64,000 nucleotides of DNA from Rapana venosa (GCA_028751875.1 CM054158.1:13269695-13333694); one strand, 5' to 3'. Counted from the first letter of the stretch, positions 23,130 through 35,309 are shown. Notes: generated by a model from the letters alone, not told the origin. Translations and numbers: made by a program.

Positions 23130-23351
23130 TATAGTATAATAAATGTGATTTAATATTTTTTTAAAGCCTGCATTACGTTAGTGTTTTATGTTCATGATTG
23201 CTTTTGCATCTGACGTTCTTTACTTCATGATGCATGCATTGATAATGTAATATTAATCAAGCTGAGAAATTATTTCATTACATTTAACTCGCATATGATA
23301 TGAGTATTGATTTTGCTGGCATAGTTTCTGGAATGTGATACTGTATTGTAG

Positions 23352-23436
23352 GGAGACCCTGGAGTTTCCCTTATGTTCTGGAAAGCTCTTGACAAATGTG
23401 ACATTCCACCTCATAATGAGTCGCAGTGCACCAGAG
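23352..23436 (+). CDS. Internal exon, probably of the Ser/Lys-rich gene
   Basis: Acceptor ACTGTATTGTAG, 85-base exon, donor AGAG|GTCAGT. The phase-0 frame reads GDPGVSLMFWKALDK, then CDIPPHNESQCTR plus one base; the aromatic/Cys/Pro composition is that of a folded domain. Phase 0 fits the exon ending at 2540, and the one left-over base fits an acceptor at 31919 to give ...CTR-G-MQVYPSSKP. I do not recognise the domain. A second frame is also open (ETLEFPLCSGKLL...), so frame choice rests on phase matching. Confidence 0.45.
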
Positions 23437-23524
23437 GTCAGTTTTAGTTATTGACATGTTACTAATCTGCAATAAAAAGGTTAGTCAATACAAAAAACAG
23501 ATTGAAAATGGGACAATTTCATGA

Positions 23525-23850
23525 AAAGTTATTACAAATTGAAATGGTAGACTGCAGAAAGTGGCAAAATGAGAAATTGACAAGTATTTTTTTTATCCTA
23601 AGGAGGTGGTCAGAATGAGGGCTTGGATGTTTTAAGATATGTTTTTAACAGCAAAAACTCCTACATTTACGCCTTGATACTTCAGTACAAGGTAGAAAAT
23701 GGCTTGAGTTTTATAATCAATGAAAATATCAAAACAACAACCTGCCTAAAATGGCTCCTAGCAGAAAAGTGGGTCAGGTGCAAAGCGACTCATTTCGTGG
23801 TGGAGCGTCACATTTGTGGAAATAAATCATCCTTATTCCTGTCTTTACCA
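23525..23850 (+). repeat. Dispersed repeat H, copy 1
   Basis: ATTACAAATTGAAATGGTAG, TTCAGTACAAGGTAGAAAAT, GTTTTATAATCAATGAAAAT, CTGCCTAAAATGGCTCC and AGCAGAAAAGTGGGTCA match the segment at 48597-48870 in the same order and strand. The 90-codon frame across it is therefore not a gene. Confidence 0.75.
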
Positions 23851-24282
23851 GCAGCTAGTAGAAGTGGCCTGGTACTTTATTATCATTTTATATAATACAA
23901 GAGGTTGTTGTCACAGCATGGAGGAGAGGAGGAAAAGAATTGAGAGGAGGAGAGAAGATCCTGATTATATTAAGATGTTGTGGAAAGGAGGGAAGAATGA
24001 GGTGAATGAGAGAAGGACAGGAATGAAGACTGTGAGTGTGAAAGTTGTAAACTGGTTCATCTTGGGTTTAGTCAGTGCTGGTCACACAGTTTTGACTGGT
24101 GTTTGTTCAAAGGATTTTTGGGGGTAAAAATCGAAACTTACATATTGTTGTGGAACCACTCTACCAAAACTTTGTTTTGAAATAATTCAATGAATAGAAG
24201 TCAAACTAGATTCCCGAGTCAACTTGTGCTCTGTCTAGATGTTATTTTTTAATTTTTATTTTTATTTTTATAATTTGATTCT

Positions 24283-24345
24283 TTTATATTGAGGATAATG
24301 GAATAAGCATTTATAATGTGCTCTTTTAATGTGATTTTACATTTT
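24283..24345 (-). repeat. SINE-A tail fragment
   Basis: TTTTATATTGAGGATAATGG and AATAAGCATTTATAATGTGC are the inverted short-type SINE-A end. Confidence 0.6.
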
Positions 24346-24557
24346 TATATGTGATTCACCAAGAGATAGATAATAGATAATGTACTAAGAAAGGAACCAA
24401 GTTTCCAACTCTAAACATTTCAGTCAGTCCACTGGGGTGTTTTTAAAGAAAAAGAGTTTGTTTGCCAATAATCACATAACATCAGTAAAGTCAAAAGCAA
24501 CATAAAAAAAAATAATAATGATCTATCTAAAGCAATAACAAAACCAGACTTTCCTCT

Positions 24558-24574
24558 CCCCCCCCCCCCCCCCC
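24558..24574. repeat. Poly-C run
   Basis: 17 C in a row. Confidence 0.9.
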
Positions 24575-24944
24575 GATAAAAATTCAAAATCAATTAATAA
24601 AACAGAGACAGAACAGAACAAGATCGAGCAAGAGAGAGTAGAACTAGGTGGTTCATAATCACAGCATGGATGAACCATTTTAGTTAAATCAAATGGCACT
24701 ATAGAGCAAACTGTATAGATGCTTCCAGAAGTTTTTTTGTGTGTGTTCCTTGGCTAGATATTCAAACTAAGGCTTATCACTATGTATAGTGTATAAAAGC
24801 CTAGTGTGGCTTTTGTAATGATTTTTATTACTAAGAATGTAAACTTCTATTTTTTGTGAGGAATGATTTAGGGGCTAGGAATTGGAGTGGCAACCTAGAA
24901 AAATTCCAGTTTAGGATTCTCTATACACTTCAATCTCATTTTCT

Positions 24945-25250
24945 GAATTTTGACCCTTATCCATGATTTCCGTGTGCAGCATCACAATTTGCCATTCATC
25001 CCTACTGACATGCAATTACTTACTCTTCCAAGAACTGAAATAGGTTTTTGGTTGTGTGCACAAGATAATTTCGAGATGTTTTACATGTGTTTGCACACGG
25101 GACATCAGTTTATACCTTATAGCCTCATCAGAACGACTTTTGGGGTTGTGGAGATGGTACTGATGTTAACCCCAGTTCTAGGCTTGAAGAACCTGCGCTA
25201 TCAGATTGGCAAGCTCACTGTTCTAACCACTTGGCTATCCCACCCCCCAT
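24945..25250 (-). repeat. SINE-A
   Basis: Inverted: CAAGATAATTTCGAGATG, TTTGCACACGGGACATCAG, TGATGTTAACCCCAGTTC, and head complement TTCTAACCACTTGGCTATCC. CCCACCCCCC follows the head. Confidence 0.8.
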
Positions 25251-25649
25251 GCTTCTTAAATAAGGTCAGTGGGATTGAGAGTCAGCCATGAAGAATCCCC
25301 CCCTCCCTCCCCCCCTGCCTAGACATTCACTGATTCAGCCACATGTTTAAGCTTCTGTTAGGTGTTCACAGTTTTTTCATAATTTTTCTGCATGACAAAC
25401 AGAAGTCAAAAGTGTAATGTTATGTTTTTAAAGAATTTGACTTACAGGGCACACATTAATTAACCCATCCTGTGTTTTTTTAATAAAGATTTTTACTTTG
25501 CGAACATATATCAGCACCCATTCACTTGATTTTGTGGGATGGTAAGTCGGCTTTGGCATGAGGTATGTCTGATTATTTCAGTATTGTGTTTTTGATATGG
25601 ACTGGGCATGCTTGATGTTATTTTTTTAAAAAAAGTTTATATTTCATTT

Positions 25650-26084
25650 TCATTTTTGTTCCTCAGCTAGAGCTCTGAGGTTCACCAATGGTGAGATTTT
25701 TTGTGTATGTGACCATTTTTGCCCACCATTTAGGTAGCTGCATTCCAACTTTGAAAATAACATGATGTCTAAACACGACACCAGTGTGCATGTGTTTTAA
25801 TTTTATTATCCCTTCTTACTGCCACCCAGAGTAGGCCTCTGCCAAAAGGCAGAAAGGTTTTGATATGTGTGCAAGATGTTCTTTATGTGTTTGCACACAG
25901 GGTTTATAGTCTCATCCAAACAGAGGGTTTATAGTCTCATCCAAAAGATTTTTGTTTTTCTTTGGGGTAGAGTCAGTGCTGATGTTAATTCCTGAAAAAA
26001 TCCCCTGAACCCAGGGCCATCAAACTGTTATCACAACGCTGTAAATGTTAGGCCATCCTCCCCCCCCCCCCCCCCCCCCCCCCC
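25650..26084 (-). repeat. SINE-A, long variant, with poly-C at its head
   Basis: Inverted: GCTAGAGCTCTGAGGTTCAC, ATTTAGGTAGCTGCATTCCA, GTGTGCAAGATGTTCTTTAT, then a direct duplication of the 25-bp segment around GGGTTTATAGTCTCATCC (25903-25940). The head complement GTTAGGCCATCC is followed by 25 C (26060-26084). Confidence 0.8.
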
Positions 26085-26104
26085 ACTTAATGTTCTTTTG
26101 TTTT

Positions 26105-26285
26105 TGTGTGTTCTCCAGCTTAACACTCTGGGGGTCACCCAGAATGTGCTCTCTGACTCACTCATCCCACTTGGGAATCACTGTGAGATTGAAATTGCAC
26201 ACTGAATGAGAAGTTTAGGTTTATGACTGTTTTGAAGTACCTCAGGCAGCCATACTTCAACTTCAAAGGAGAGTGCAGGTTGTTA
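26105..26285 (-). repeat. Dispersed repeat E, inverted copy
   Basis: CCAGCTTAACACTCTGGGGG, TCACCCAGAATGTGCTCTCT, CTCATCCCACTTGGGAATCA and GCAGCCATACTTCAACTTCA are the reverse complement of 10700-10925. Confidence 0.75.
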
Positions 26286-26339
26286 GGCCTACCTTAAGAG
26301 TTTGTTATGGCTGAAGACAATGTAAACTTAATGACAACA

Positions 26340-26400
26340 TTTTAATAATAATAATAATACATGGAATATATATTGGGCTATATCTTGCAGAGACAAATCA
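26340..26400 (-). repeat. AGCGCTATATAAATTCC-type SINE tail fragment
   Basis: ATAATAATAATACATGGAAT, ATATATTGGGCTATATCTTG and CAAATCAAAGGCTTG are a diverged inverted copy of the second tail module seen at 690-757. Confidence 0.5.
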
Positions 26401-26859
26401 AAGGCTTGCACTCAACTCATTCTCACACAGTCATACAACCAGTAACAATTAAGTTTCAAGTCCAAATGTGCACGTACACATGCACATACACACACACAGA
26501 TCACACACTATAGCAGGGTGATAGAATCTGGGCTGTTGAAGGCAAGGAAAAGCTAAGATGAGGCAGGAGAGGAAAATCTTAGGTTTGAAATAAATGTCTT
26601 GAGACTTTAGTGTAGGCCTTGGCAATATCTTTTTTTAAATTTTTATAAAAAGAGAATATAGTGTTGTCAAAATACATTTCTGATGATATCTGTGGTATTT
26701 GAGTATTAGCCCATATCTGTGGTATTTTAGTATTAGCCGAAAAGCCACATTGGGAACCAAAAAAAACCCCAACAATCTATAAATACCTACCAATCAAAAT
26801 GGGTGTGCTTCAAATAAACCAATGGGAAGGTTTTTCCAGTCACTGCTGGGATATCTGAA

Positions 26860-27600
26860 CGCCAATGTGACAGAGAAAAATAGGTATGCCGAACGTTCTT
26901 TGTTCGTTTTCCATCAAGGTATGTGGTTTTGGCAGTATCAGGTTCGTACCTTTAACTTGTTTTAAAGCCAGTTTAAGCATAACTCAGAATAGGTGTTGTT
27001 ATTATTATTATTTTTTTAAATACAGTTTTACAGTTGTTTGAAACTACTTTTTTGCCGGCCAAGCCTGACGGCCAAGCCTGACGAAGGGCGTGACTTTCAA
27101 AATTTTCCATTAGGCCTATGGCCACCCTGGACTTATGAAAAGTCTTTGAGTTAGGCCTAATGAGTTGGAAGATTTTTTACTCATTGCAGTGGTGCTGATT
27201 TTACCGCGCAAGCCAAGTTTCTGGCATGGAAATTGCTGAAGACTTGGATGTGCGGTTTTTGAGCTTCTAGAGAGAAATAATTTTGGCACAGAAGAGAGAT
27301 GGGACAAGGTGAGTGTGCCCTTGGGATAGGCCTAGGCCCATCAGTTGTTGCGAGATTGAATTCATGCGCCATCGGAGATTTCTGTTTTAGGCCCCTAAGG
27401 ACTGTTTGGTATTTGCCTCAGTATAATACTTTTATTGATCAAGGTGATAGACCTAAGGGAGAAGAGGAATTTGATTCACCTTTTGCCCTCGGTGATCTTC
27501 CAAAGGAGATCAAGAAATAGGGTCAGTACGCTCCACCGTGTCCGTTAAAACAAAATGGCGTCAGGAGAAATTACTGGCCTTAAAGATTCATTACACTGAA
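26860..27600 (+). promoter_or_regulatory. Possible promoter/5' region
   Basis: Relative to its surroundings this stretch is richer in CpG (GCCGGCCAAGCCTGACG given twice in tandem, GAAGGGCGTGAC, TTACCGCGCAAG) and free of recognised repeats. It holds the candidate first exon at 27226-27308 and a second well-placed ATG (ACAAAATGGCG at 27555). I see no TATA box I would trust. Inference only. Confidence 0.3.
27226..27308 (+). CDS. Candidate first coding exon with one-base frame slip
   Basis: From ATG at 27226 (GGCATGG context) the frame reads MEIAEDLDVRF and then hits a stop. From the T run at 27256-27260 the next frame reads FELLERNNFGTEERWDK up to a strong donor AAG|GTGAGT at 27308. The two halves join into one sensible acidic-helical N-terminus if the T run has six T rather than five. 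The exon would end in phase 0. No downstream exon with phase 0 was proven; an acceptor at 31927 (TATGCAG|GTTTAT) would fit the Ser/Lys-rich exon, making this an alternative first exon of that gene. Domain not recognised. Confidence 0.35.
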
Positions 27601-27657
27601 AGGAAAGGGTAGACTCCCGGCAATTTAAAAAGTCCGAGAGTGATGAAGATATGGGTA

Positions 27658-27688
<31 letters not shown>
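27658..27688. repeat. Poly-G run
   Basis: 31 consecutive G, the longest homopolymer noticed. Confidence 0.95.
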
Positions 27689-27689
<1 letters not shown>

Positions 27690-27905
27690 TAGCTGACTTC
27701 ACAATTTCTATGGAGGGCGGTAGGGTTGAGTAGGCCTATCTGTCACCGATCCCAGGCAAGAGGTCATGACCTCCACTGGCTCCACTCTGGGGTTTTTTTT
27801 TTTAGCTGCTCAGATCAATTTTTTTTTATTGTCTAGACATCAGAACAGTAAGCTGCTGGGTTGTCTCTGTCTCAGAAGTGTGTAATGCTCCCCATTCCAG
27901 CTTCC

Positions 27906-27908
<3 letters not shown>

Positions 27909-27978
<70 letters not shown>
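27909..27978. repeat. (CT)n microsatellite
   Basis: About 34 CT units. Confidence 0.98.
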
Positions 27979-27983
<5 letters not shown>

Positions 27984-28429
27984 TCTGACAAAATCTTTAT
28001 ATTGATTTTTTTAAACATGTTTGTTTGTAATGGCTTTCTTTACTTTTAGATCTAATCAGTTATGGTTTACAGGTATAGTGAAAAAACAACCCTTTCTGTT
28101 TATTTCCTATGCGTTTTGCTTTGCCAGGTGCAAGCAAGTAAAGAGTGTTCTTATATACATGTATGAAAGCAGTCAATATTATGTCAGTGAATGTGCATTC
28201 CTTTACATGAAAGAACTTTAGACTATCTATGTGCAAGATGTTACGCACGTCTGTATACATGCACACACACACAAAACTTTCACATCAATAGGAAAAATGT
28301 GTGCCAGCCAAATCTTATTGAATGGATAAAGTAACAGCTTGGGGCTCATGTTAAGATGATGTGTCTGTTTTTCTACTTGTGTAACTGTTAAAATTATATG
28401 GACGCAGACCCGTTCTTCCCTTTTTCTTT

Positions 28430-28665
28430 TCAGTTAGGGCTTAGTGGCCTCGGTATCACATGCCCTGATACCCACTCCCCTATGGGGATGCCGGGGGCTC
28501 TCTCAGTAGAAAGAGCATCACCACCTTCTGGAAATTCTGTGCGAAAATTTCCACTTTAAAAAAAAATCTTTCTCTGTTTCTGTCTTTCTCAACTTTCTAT
28601 CATCTCTCTTGCTTGTTTTCTGCCTTCCCGTCCATTCTTCTGCGTTTTTCTCAAGCAAATCTTTA
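28430..28665 (-). repeat. Dispersed repeat D, inverted and diverged
   Basis: TATGGGGATGCCGGGGG, AGAGCATCACCACCTTCTGG, AAATTCTGTGCGAAAATTTC and a decayed TCCTTTTCTTCC-like tract match the order seen at 62150-62475. Confidence 0.6.
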
Positions 28666-28669
28666 AAAA

Positions 28670-31600
28670 AAATATTCTGTTTTCATTATATGACATTTTG
28701 CCTGTGTTCTTTTGTTCTGGCATCCGGGTAGTGACATTTAAACACTGGGATGGGCACAGGATGTCCATTCTGCCGTGTTATTTGCCCATGTGGCACTTAT
28801 ATTTTTTTTTACTTTAAAATGTTATATTTTTTTGTACTTTAAAATGTTCCTTATAATATTTTTACGCTTTTTTGTGTAATCTGGGGATGATAGATTAAGC
28901 GGAATGGCTGGTGTCCTCAGCACAGCCTGGTGTTGGTTTTGAATTTGGAGTGAAAGTTACTGGAGTGACTGAAAATGATTGAGGTGACAGACAGCCCTTA
29001 TAACAGTGATATATGGCTTTCGTGGTCAGTAGCGCTATAAACAATATGGAATGGAAGGAATGGCCCTGATACCTGTTTACGTATCAAAGCATGGGTGGTT
29101 CAAATCTTGCCAGAAATTCTATCAAATTTGTTTTTTGACTTCCCTTCTCTGCCTCTGCAAGCTTTGGAGTCCTTCTTTTAGAAATGTTTGGATGCTGCAT
29201 ACATTTAGCATGAGATGATTTTGCTCGCAATACACCTTTCAGCACATGTATGTAAAAGAACCTCAGGCAATAACTTGAATTGAAGAGAATTGCCTCTGGA
29301 GTAACATCCCACAGCCAAAGATGACTTAGGATACGGAAGAAAAAAAAGTTGCTGCTTTATGGTGACATTCTGATTCTTGTCTTCAACTAGTTCTTGGAAA
29401 GAGCAGTCCAAATGTTATCTCGACCTGAACTTTTTTCCTAGGTGCTTTTTGCTGCCTCTTCTTCTGTGATGTTAGTCATTACAGTTTTGATGTTCACGGT
29501 CTTAGTCTGTTCATGAATTCATTCCAGTCTCTCTACCCAGCCATAAGCAGGCTTGTCGTGTTGCCTTCGCAGTGTTTGTAGTCAACAAGGAGCTTATTGA
29601 TGTAAGGCCACTGCGGGCCACCAGCCAAAGGAGCCCTGCACTGCTGCAGGATCACTTCAGTGGTGCCTGTTCTGATTCACCATATGCAGGACAACACAAT
29701 TTAAGCCTCCTACTGACAGCAATAATAGCTTAGTTGTGGAGCTAGACTGAGTGAGATACCCACCTGGATTCAACGTCATACACAGGAAAATGTATTGTGA
29801 TGATGACATAAAGACAGTACAGTCTGATGATACTGATAAAGATTAAGGGATTGGTAATATCGCTGTGGCATGGATATTGCTATCCTTTAGGCAGACTGGG
29901 AAAGTTGTGTGCTGCAGTGTAATTACAGTCGTAAGCCACAGCTGGCATAGGGTGTAATAATTGAGGAGATAGAGTATTTATGAAAATGGACTCCTCTAGC
30001 AGGTGTTCAGAGAGCTCTGGGTGTTATACTACATAGACGTGTAAACTCATGCATGTATACATGCAAAAAAAACCCAAACCAACATACAGAGGCATGCATG
30101 CTTGCATTCACACAATCATGCATACTTACATGTACATATAATACACACGCGCGCGCGCGCTCACACACTGGTAGTGTAACTCTATGCACATATTCACATA
30201 TCTGGATCTATCGTACGTGTAAGTTTACTACAAATCCTGACGCTCGTTATAGAGCTATACATTGTCTCGGTTTTTAAAACAATTCTGATAGCTTAAGTAA
30301 TATTAATATATCATTCTACATTGGTCTGTCTTTCTCTCCTCCCACCCCCATTTAATTTTTTTTTATATTAAGCACACCAATGTGTTCATATTTCAGATAG
30401 CTTACATTATAGTTTTTATATTCAAGTGACAGGGAAAGAGGAAAAGTTGTAAAATCTATGCACCTCCTCATCCCTCCCTGTGAATTTTATCTCCACCCCC
30501 CCCCTCCCCCTGTGAAATTTATGTCCCCTCCCATCCCTCTGCCCCAAGAAACAGAAAACAACAAAACAAGCAACCAAAGAAACAGTATAATCCCAAAGTA
30601 AAACAAAACAAAAACATATAAAAAATCCACACACAAAAAGAAAAAAGCCCCCCCCCCCCCCCCCCCTCAATAAACAAAACAAACCATAAAAAACCCACCC
30701 CAAAAACAAACAAAAACCCCCAACAAACCTCAAATTACAGAATCTTGTCAAAGTATCTGAACAACTGTACTTCAAGTTTAAAAAAAAAAGTTTAATCTTT
30801 CATTGTAATGATAAATGCTGCAGAATTATTTCTCTTAATTGCCACAAGAGCCAATTCTTTTATGCTCAAACACTGGGAAAACTGTGTTGGGTTCATAGTT
30901 TATCGTTAGTCAGAACAAGAAGACTGTGGGGCAGCCAGTGTGCTCAGCCCTCCTTATCTCCTCTGATAAGGAAAGGGCCACAATGCTGCTTCTAGCATCA
31001 GTGATCTGACAGCGAAGGCTGTTATACTTATAGTGTTAGTTACCATTCATGTTATATCAACACTAACAGTCATTATAGTATGCCAGATGTTTGTACTGTG
31101 TGAATAGTGTTTGATGGAACTCTGCTTTTTTTTCTTGCTTTTTTTATACAAAAGGGAAGTTGAACAGAGAAGTAGAATTGCAGAAAGAAAATTTAATTAA
31201 GTCATAATAGTAAAATGTGACTTAAGTGTTAACATGTTAAGTAAAATGTGCTTTAAGTGATGATAGTAAAATGTGACGTTTTGCATGCTGATTGACAAAG
31301 CACTCTGCATTTGAGAGATTGCGACAATGACTACAAGATTTTTTCTTCTGAGAAGATGCACATTATTTAGAGATTTTTGTGGTTTTTCTTCATGTGAGAG
31401 TAGGTTGTATTGACCCCCTTCCTTCCTGCTTTTAGCAGTTTGCTGTAGCATATCAGAAAAGTGTGACTGTGGTTTTTTGTTTGCTTTGTTGGTAAAGCTT
31501 TGCTTGGATGATTTGATGATAAAAAAGGAATGTGTGAGATTAGATCAAATAATATGTGTGTGCTTATGTGCTCTGTGTGTGTGTGTGTGTGAGGTATTCT

Positions 31601-31900
31601 GTATATGTGTTTGTACATGTATGCGAGTACAAAAATGTATTGCATTCACAGCAGATTTTCATCTTATCCCGGTTTCTGTTGCAGGTGACTAAGAATACAG
31701 AATGAACGTGCCATGACCACACCAGACGACTTTAGAAAAACAGTTTTGCATATGAATGACCAGTTGCTGTGATAAACATAAGGAACAGGACATCAAACGC
31801 TTACCATCAGCACATTCTAGCCCCAGAATTGAGTCATGAACTGAGAATGACTCAAAAACATTGAGAATTTGTGAACTGGTGTTGTTTTTGTTTTTTTTAA
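28670..31900. other. Intron or intergenic stretch, largely unassigned
   Basis: Sits before the main exon of the Ser/Lys-rich gene. It contains a C run (30648-30666) inside an A/C-rich tract (30550-30725), short CA/CG repeats (30140-30165) and a GC-balanced segment at 29440-29760 that I cannot assign. A good acceptor (CCGGTTTCTGTTGCAG at 31684) is followed by early stops, so it may be a 5'UTR exon. No coding exon is supported here. Confidence 0.3.
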
Positions 31901-31919
31901 AACAGACTCCTTTTTGAAG

Positions 31920-34900
31920 GTATGCAGGTTTATCCATCTTCAAAACCTGAGGAGCACTCAAGTGTATCTAAGAATAAAAGTTATACAAACGAGAGAAAAG
32001 ACACTAAAGAAAGAAAAAATACATCTGAATTGCAGTTTTTAAAAAAAACAAGTTCTGAAAAAAGTAATACAAGTGCCAAGTCTGATAGATTTGCTTCCAA
32101 ACCACCAGAAAGGACAAGCAAGCAAGCTGTAGGCTGTGACAATATGGTGTCTAAGTGTTCAAATGTGGGCACACCGTCCCAGACCAACGGTGAAGACAAC
32201 CCCCAAAATAATCCACAGACTTCTGAATCTTCTAGCCAAATGGAAAACAAGAAGCCCTCGGCTTCTGAGAATTCTGAGAATTCTCATCAATCCAAACCGT
32301 TGACCAGTAGTGCAGATGAACTTCAGTTAAAATCCGAAACTGTGGATCCTAATCTGTCTCCACAGGGGAAGAAAGATGGTGGCAGTAAATCCCCCTCCAG
32401 GAGTGAGGGTCACAGCATAAAGGAGAAAGAAGGCAAGACTTGTTCTCAAGATAAAAAGTCTCCCAAGTCGGACAAAGACAGACCTTCATCAAAATCCAGC
32501 AAATCATCAGCAGACAGAGCATCAGGGCACAAGTCATCCCGCTCCTCATCAGACTCCAAACCGCTTGCATACTCCGAAAAATCCTCTGTGAAAAAGGAAG
32601 AATCTGTTGACAGGGTTTCTGTCAAAGAGAAAGAAATGTCCAAATCATCTTCATTTAAATCCACGGCTTCTTCGTCAGACAGGAGCAAAGAAGACAAATC
32701 GCACCACAGACAATCTTCAGCTACCTCCAAGGATAAGAAAGGGGAAGAAAGAGACAAGCATTCCTCCAGTCACACAGTGTCGAAACATTCTAGTCCCAGT
32801 CACTCCAAGAAAAACCCTGAAACAGACTCGTCCAGCTCCCACAGTTCCAGCAGTCATCATAGAAAGTCTGGTGAAAGCTCAAGAGCCAGTGACCATGGTG
32901 GCTCCTCATCAAAGACACACAAAGGGAGATCAGACAATGGCAGTTCATCACACAAATCCAAGCATGAAAAAAAGAAAACTTCATCCAACAGTGATGTGAA
33001 AGATTCCTCTGAAAACATATCGCAGTCAGAGAAGGCAAACCATTCCACTTCAAAGGAGAGTACTAGAGCTGAAGCTTCTTCATCTTTGGCAAACCACAAA
33101 TCTGTCGAAAGCTCTGTTTCTCACAAACCCTCTAATGGAAAGGGACAAGACAGCAAACCCATCAGTGATGCAAAGGAAGTGTCCAAGAATTCAGAGAACT
33201 CCTCTAAGGAACACGGACCGAACAGCAATCGCTTCAGTAATGCCAGTGAAGTGTCTAAGAATTCAGGGGATCAGTTAGACAAGGTGGTTGATAGTTCTCA
33301 TTCTGATCAGTCAGTATCAAAGCATCCAGACCACCACAGAGGCAGTGTGTCCACGAAATCGTCTCCACACAGTGACAGTGATCGGCACAAGGCTGGCGAA
33401 CAGTTGTCTGTCACAGGTGACACTTTGTCAGCACCCTGTGATAGCAGTGCTCCAGAAAAGCCCCCAAACTCTTCCTCTGCAGACAAAAGTCCTACAGGAA
33501 AGCACGGCAGCAGTTCCAAACATTCTTCTGAAAAGTCTTCAGTGAAGCGTGATGGGAAACCTTCGTCCTCACACTCAAACAGTCACTCAAGTAGAAAAGG
33601 ACTCTCATTCCAGTGATAAACACACTTCTAAAACAACTGAAGGTAAAAATCACTCAGAGAAGCATAGAAGCAGATCTGACGGTCATAGTTCAGTGAAAAG
33701 TCACCGGCATCATTCGAAATCCAGTCATCACTCTCACTCGGACAAACATGCTTCAAAAGGCAGCGATGAAGATAAGCACTCTAAACACACCAGTAGTAGA
33801 TCTTCTCAAGACTCATCATCAAGTAAGTCTGATCACAGTCCTTCCAGTTCTCATCGCAAACAGTGTGATACACAGAGCAGCATTTTGAAAAGTGTGGACA
33901 GTGAAGTGAACAAAGAGGTGCCTGGTGGGATTCAAAGGAAAAAATCTGTTTCTATCCAGTTAGAAGAAGACCGCCAAAGCCAGCAGAGTTCCCTCAAATC
34001 ACCCCTACATGAAGAACACAGCTGTGACAAGGAGGTAAAGACATCAGCAGAGAACATTACTGTGATAGACATGGTTTCGGAAAAGGAAAACACAAATTTG
34101 GTCAGTGCACAAAAGCCAGATGAGAAAGAACATCCCGCTAGTGATGCGAGTCAGGAAAAACCGTCCTCCAAAACCAGTGACACAAACAACAGAAGAGACT
34201 CCACCAACTCGTCCAGCAGTCACAAACCTCGCACACTCTCCAGTGCCGGGAAGCATAAGATTGAAATCAAACCCATCACATACATTGTGAATAAAACTTG
34301 TGGCTATGTCACCAGTCCTGACATAAGCTCTGAGGATGAAGAAAAAGAGGAGAAGAGCAGGAAAGAGCCGTCTGCTTCCAGCAGTGTGCAACCCAGGCAG
34401 ATCATCAATTCACAACCAGGAGAGGAGGTTGGTCCAGTTTCTCTGGCCAAACATCAGTTGAAGGCTGGCCTTGACAGACAAGGGGGCTCATACGCAGAGA
34501 GGCTGAAAGTCATTGAAAAACTGGCGGCTGTGAAGCAACAAATGGAAGGAGGAGGGATGTATCAGCGAAAGCGGGCAGCAAGAGGGGATGTGAAGAAAAG
34601 GAGAGCCCGACGAGAGAAGCTGGATGGGGATTTTTCTGGATCGTGCAGAGAAAAAATTGAGTACAACATAGAGGATAAACCTAGCTTGAAAAGACCCGAA
34701 CCTAAGCCAGAAGAACCCAAACCAGAGAAGCCGCCCAAAAAGCCCAAACTCGAAAAACCGAAGAAAGAGAAAATTGTGAAAAACGCTCCCAAAGAGTTGA
34801 AAGAAAAGCATAAACTCAAAGACAGGATGAAAACTCACTCAAAACCTTCCTCAAAGGATAGCCATCCTGACACGAAAAAACACAGATCCAAACCAGACAT

Positions 34901-35193
34901 AAAACGAAGCAGTGGCTGGCCGTCATTCCGTAGTGAGGATTCCCAGACTTCAGCCGACAGTAGACACTCGCGGAAAAGAAAGCACAAAACCTCATCCCTA
35001 GAAGATTCAGATCTGGAATCCATTCCGCAGGAGGTCTCCGTGAATCGAAATGCGCTGCAGGAGCAGTTTCTGAAGATGAAAAATATCTGGGCTTCTGTAT
35101 TCAGCAAACCAAAAACCAGTGAATCGGGATCTGAAAGCGCAGCATCCCCTGCACAGCAGACGTCCAAATCCGAGACAGATTCTTCCCCCTCAG
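31920..35193 (+). CDS. Ser/Lys/His-rich nuclear-type protein, main exon (frameshifted)
   Basis: A 3.27-kb exon encodes about 1,090 residues. The acceptor is CTCCTTTTTGAAG (31907-31919) and the donor CAG|GTTTGT at 35194. The N-terminal part starts MQVYPSSKPEEHSS. Residues 20-750 are low-complexity and surely disordered, dominated by Ser, Lys, His, Asp and Glu (HSSSSHHRK, SSKSSKSSADR). From about 34255 the sequence turns specific: IEIKPITYIVNKTCGYVTSP, SSEDEEKEEKSRK, SYAERLKVIEKLAAVKQQM, and the basic block QRKRAARGDVKKRRARREK. A PEPKPEEPKPEKPPKKPK tract, KSRKRKHK-type nuclear signals and NALQEQFLKMKNIWASVFSK follow. One extra A in the AAAA run at 33595-33598 shifts the frame; the two halves match in composition, so I read one protein with a one-base indel. 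I do not recognise the family. Chromatin or transcription-associated function is only suggested by composition. Confidence 0.85.
33595..33598 (+). other. Frameshift point (AAAA run)
   Basis: The frame from the exon start ends at TGA 33614-33616 after SHSSRKGLSFQ. The +1-shifted frame continues as KDSHSSDKHTSK for another 530 codons. Dropping one A gives SHSSRKDSHSSDKH, matching the flanking style. This is most simply an assembly or sequencing homopolymer error; a genuine allele is the alternative. Confidence 0.85.
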
Positions 35194-35309
35194 GTTTGTA
35201 AACATACCCAATGTGGTTGTTGTGGTGGTTTTAATGTGATGGCTTTGGCTTGTCGGTATGTCTTTGATTAACAGACTCCAGTTGTTGTTGTTTTTTATAG
35301 AGCTAACTT

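Noticed and set aside
23623..23895. 90-codon + strand frame
   Set aside because: Lies in dispersed repeat H, whose other copy lacks the frame.
27555..27599. Start codon with strong context (ACAAAATGGCG)
   Set aside because: The frame closes after 14 codons and no usable donor precedes the stop.
29440..29760. Possible gene fragment with balanced base composition
   Set aside because: No frame remains open long enough on either strand and no splice pattern was found; left unassigned.
30422..30775. 117-codon Gly/Phe-rich minus-strand frame
   Set aside because: Low-complexity A/C-rich DNA with a C run; no start context or splice sites.
32349..33099. Minus-strand frames opposite the Ser/Lys-rich exon
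   Set aside because: Shadow frames of the repetitive Ser/Lys codons.
33595..33598. Programmed ribosomal frameshifting
   Set aside because: No slippery heptamer of known type and no obvious downstream pseudoknot; a plain one-base homopolymer indel is simpler.
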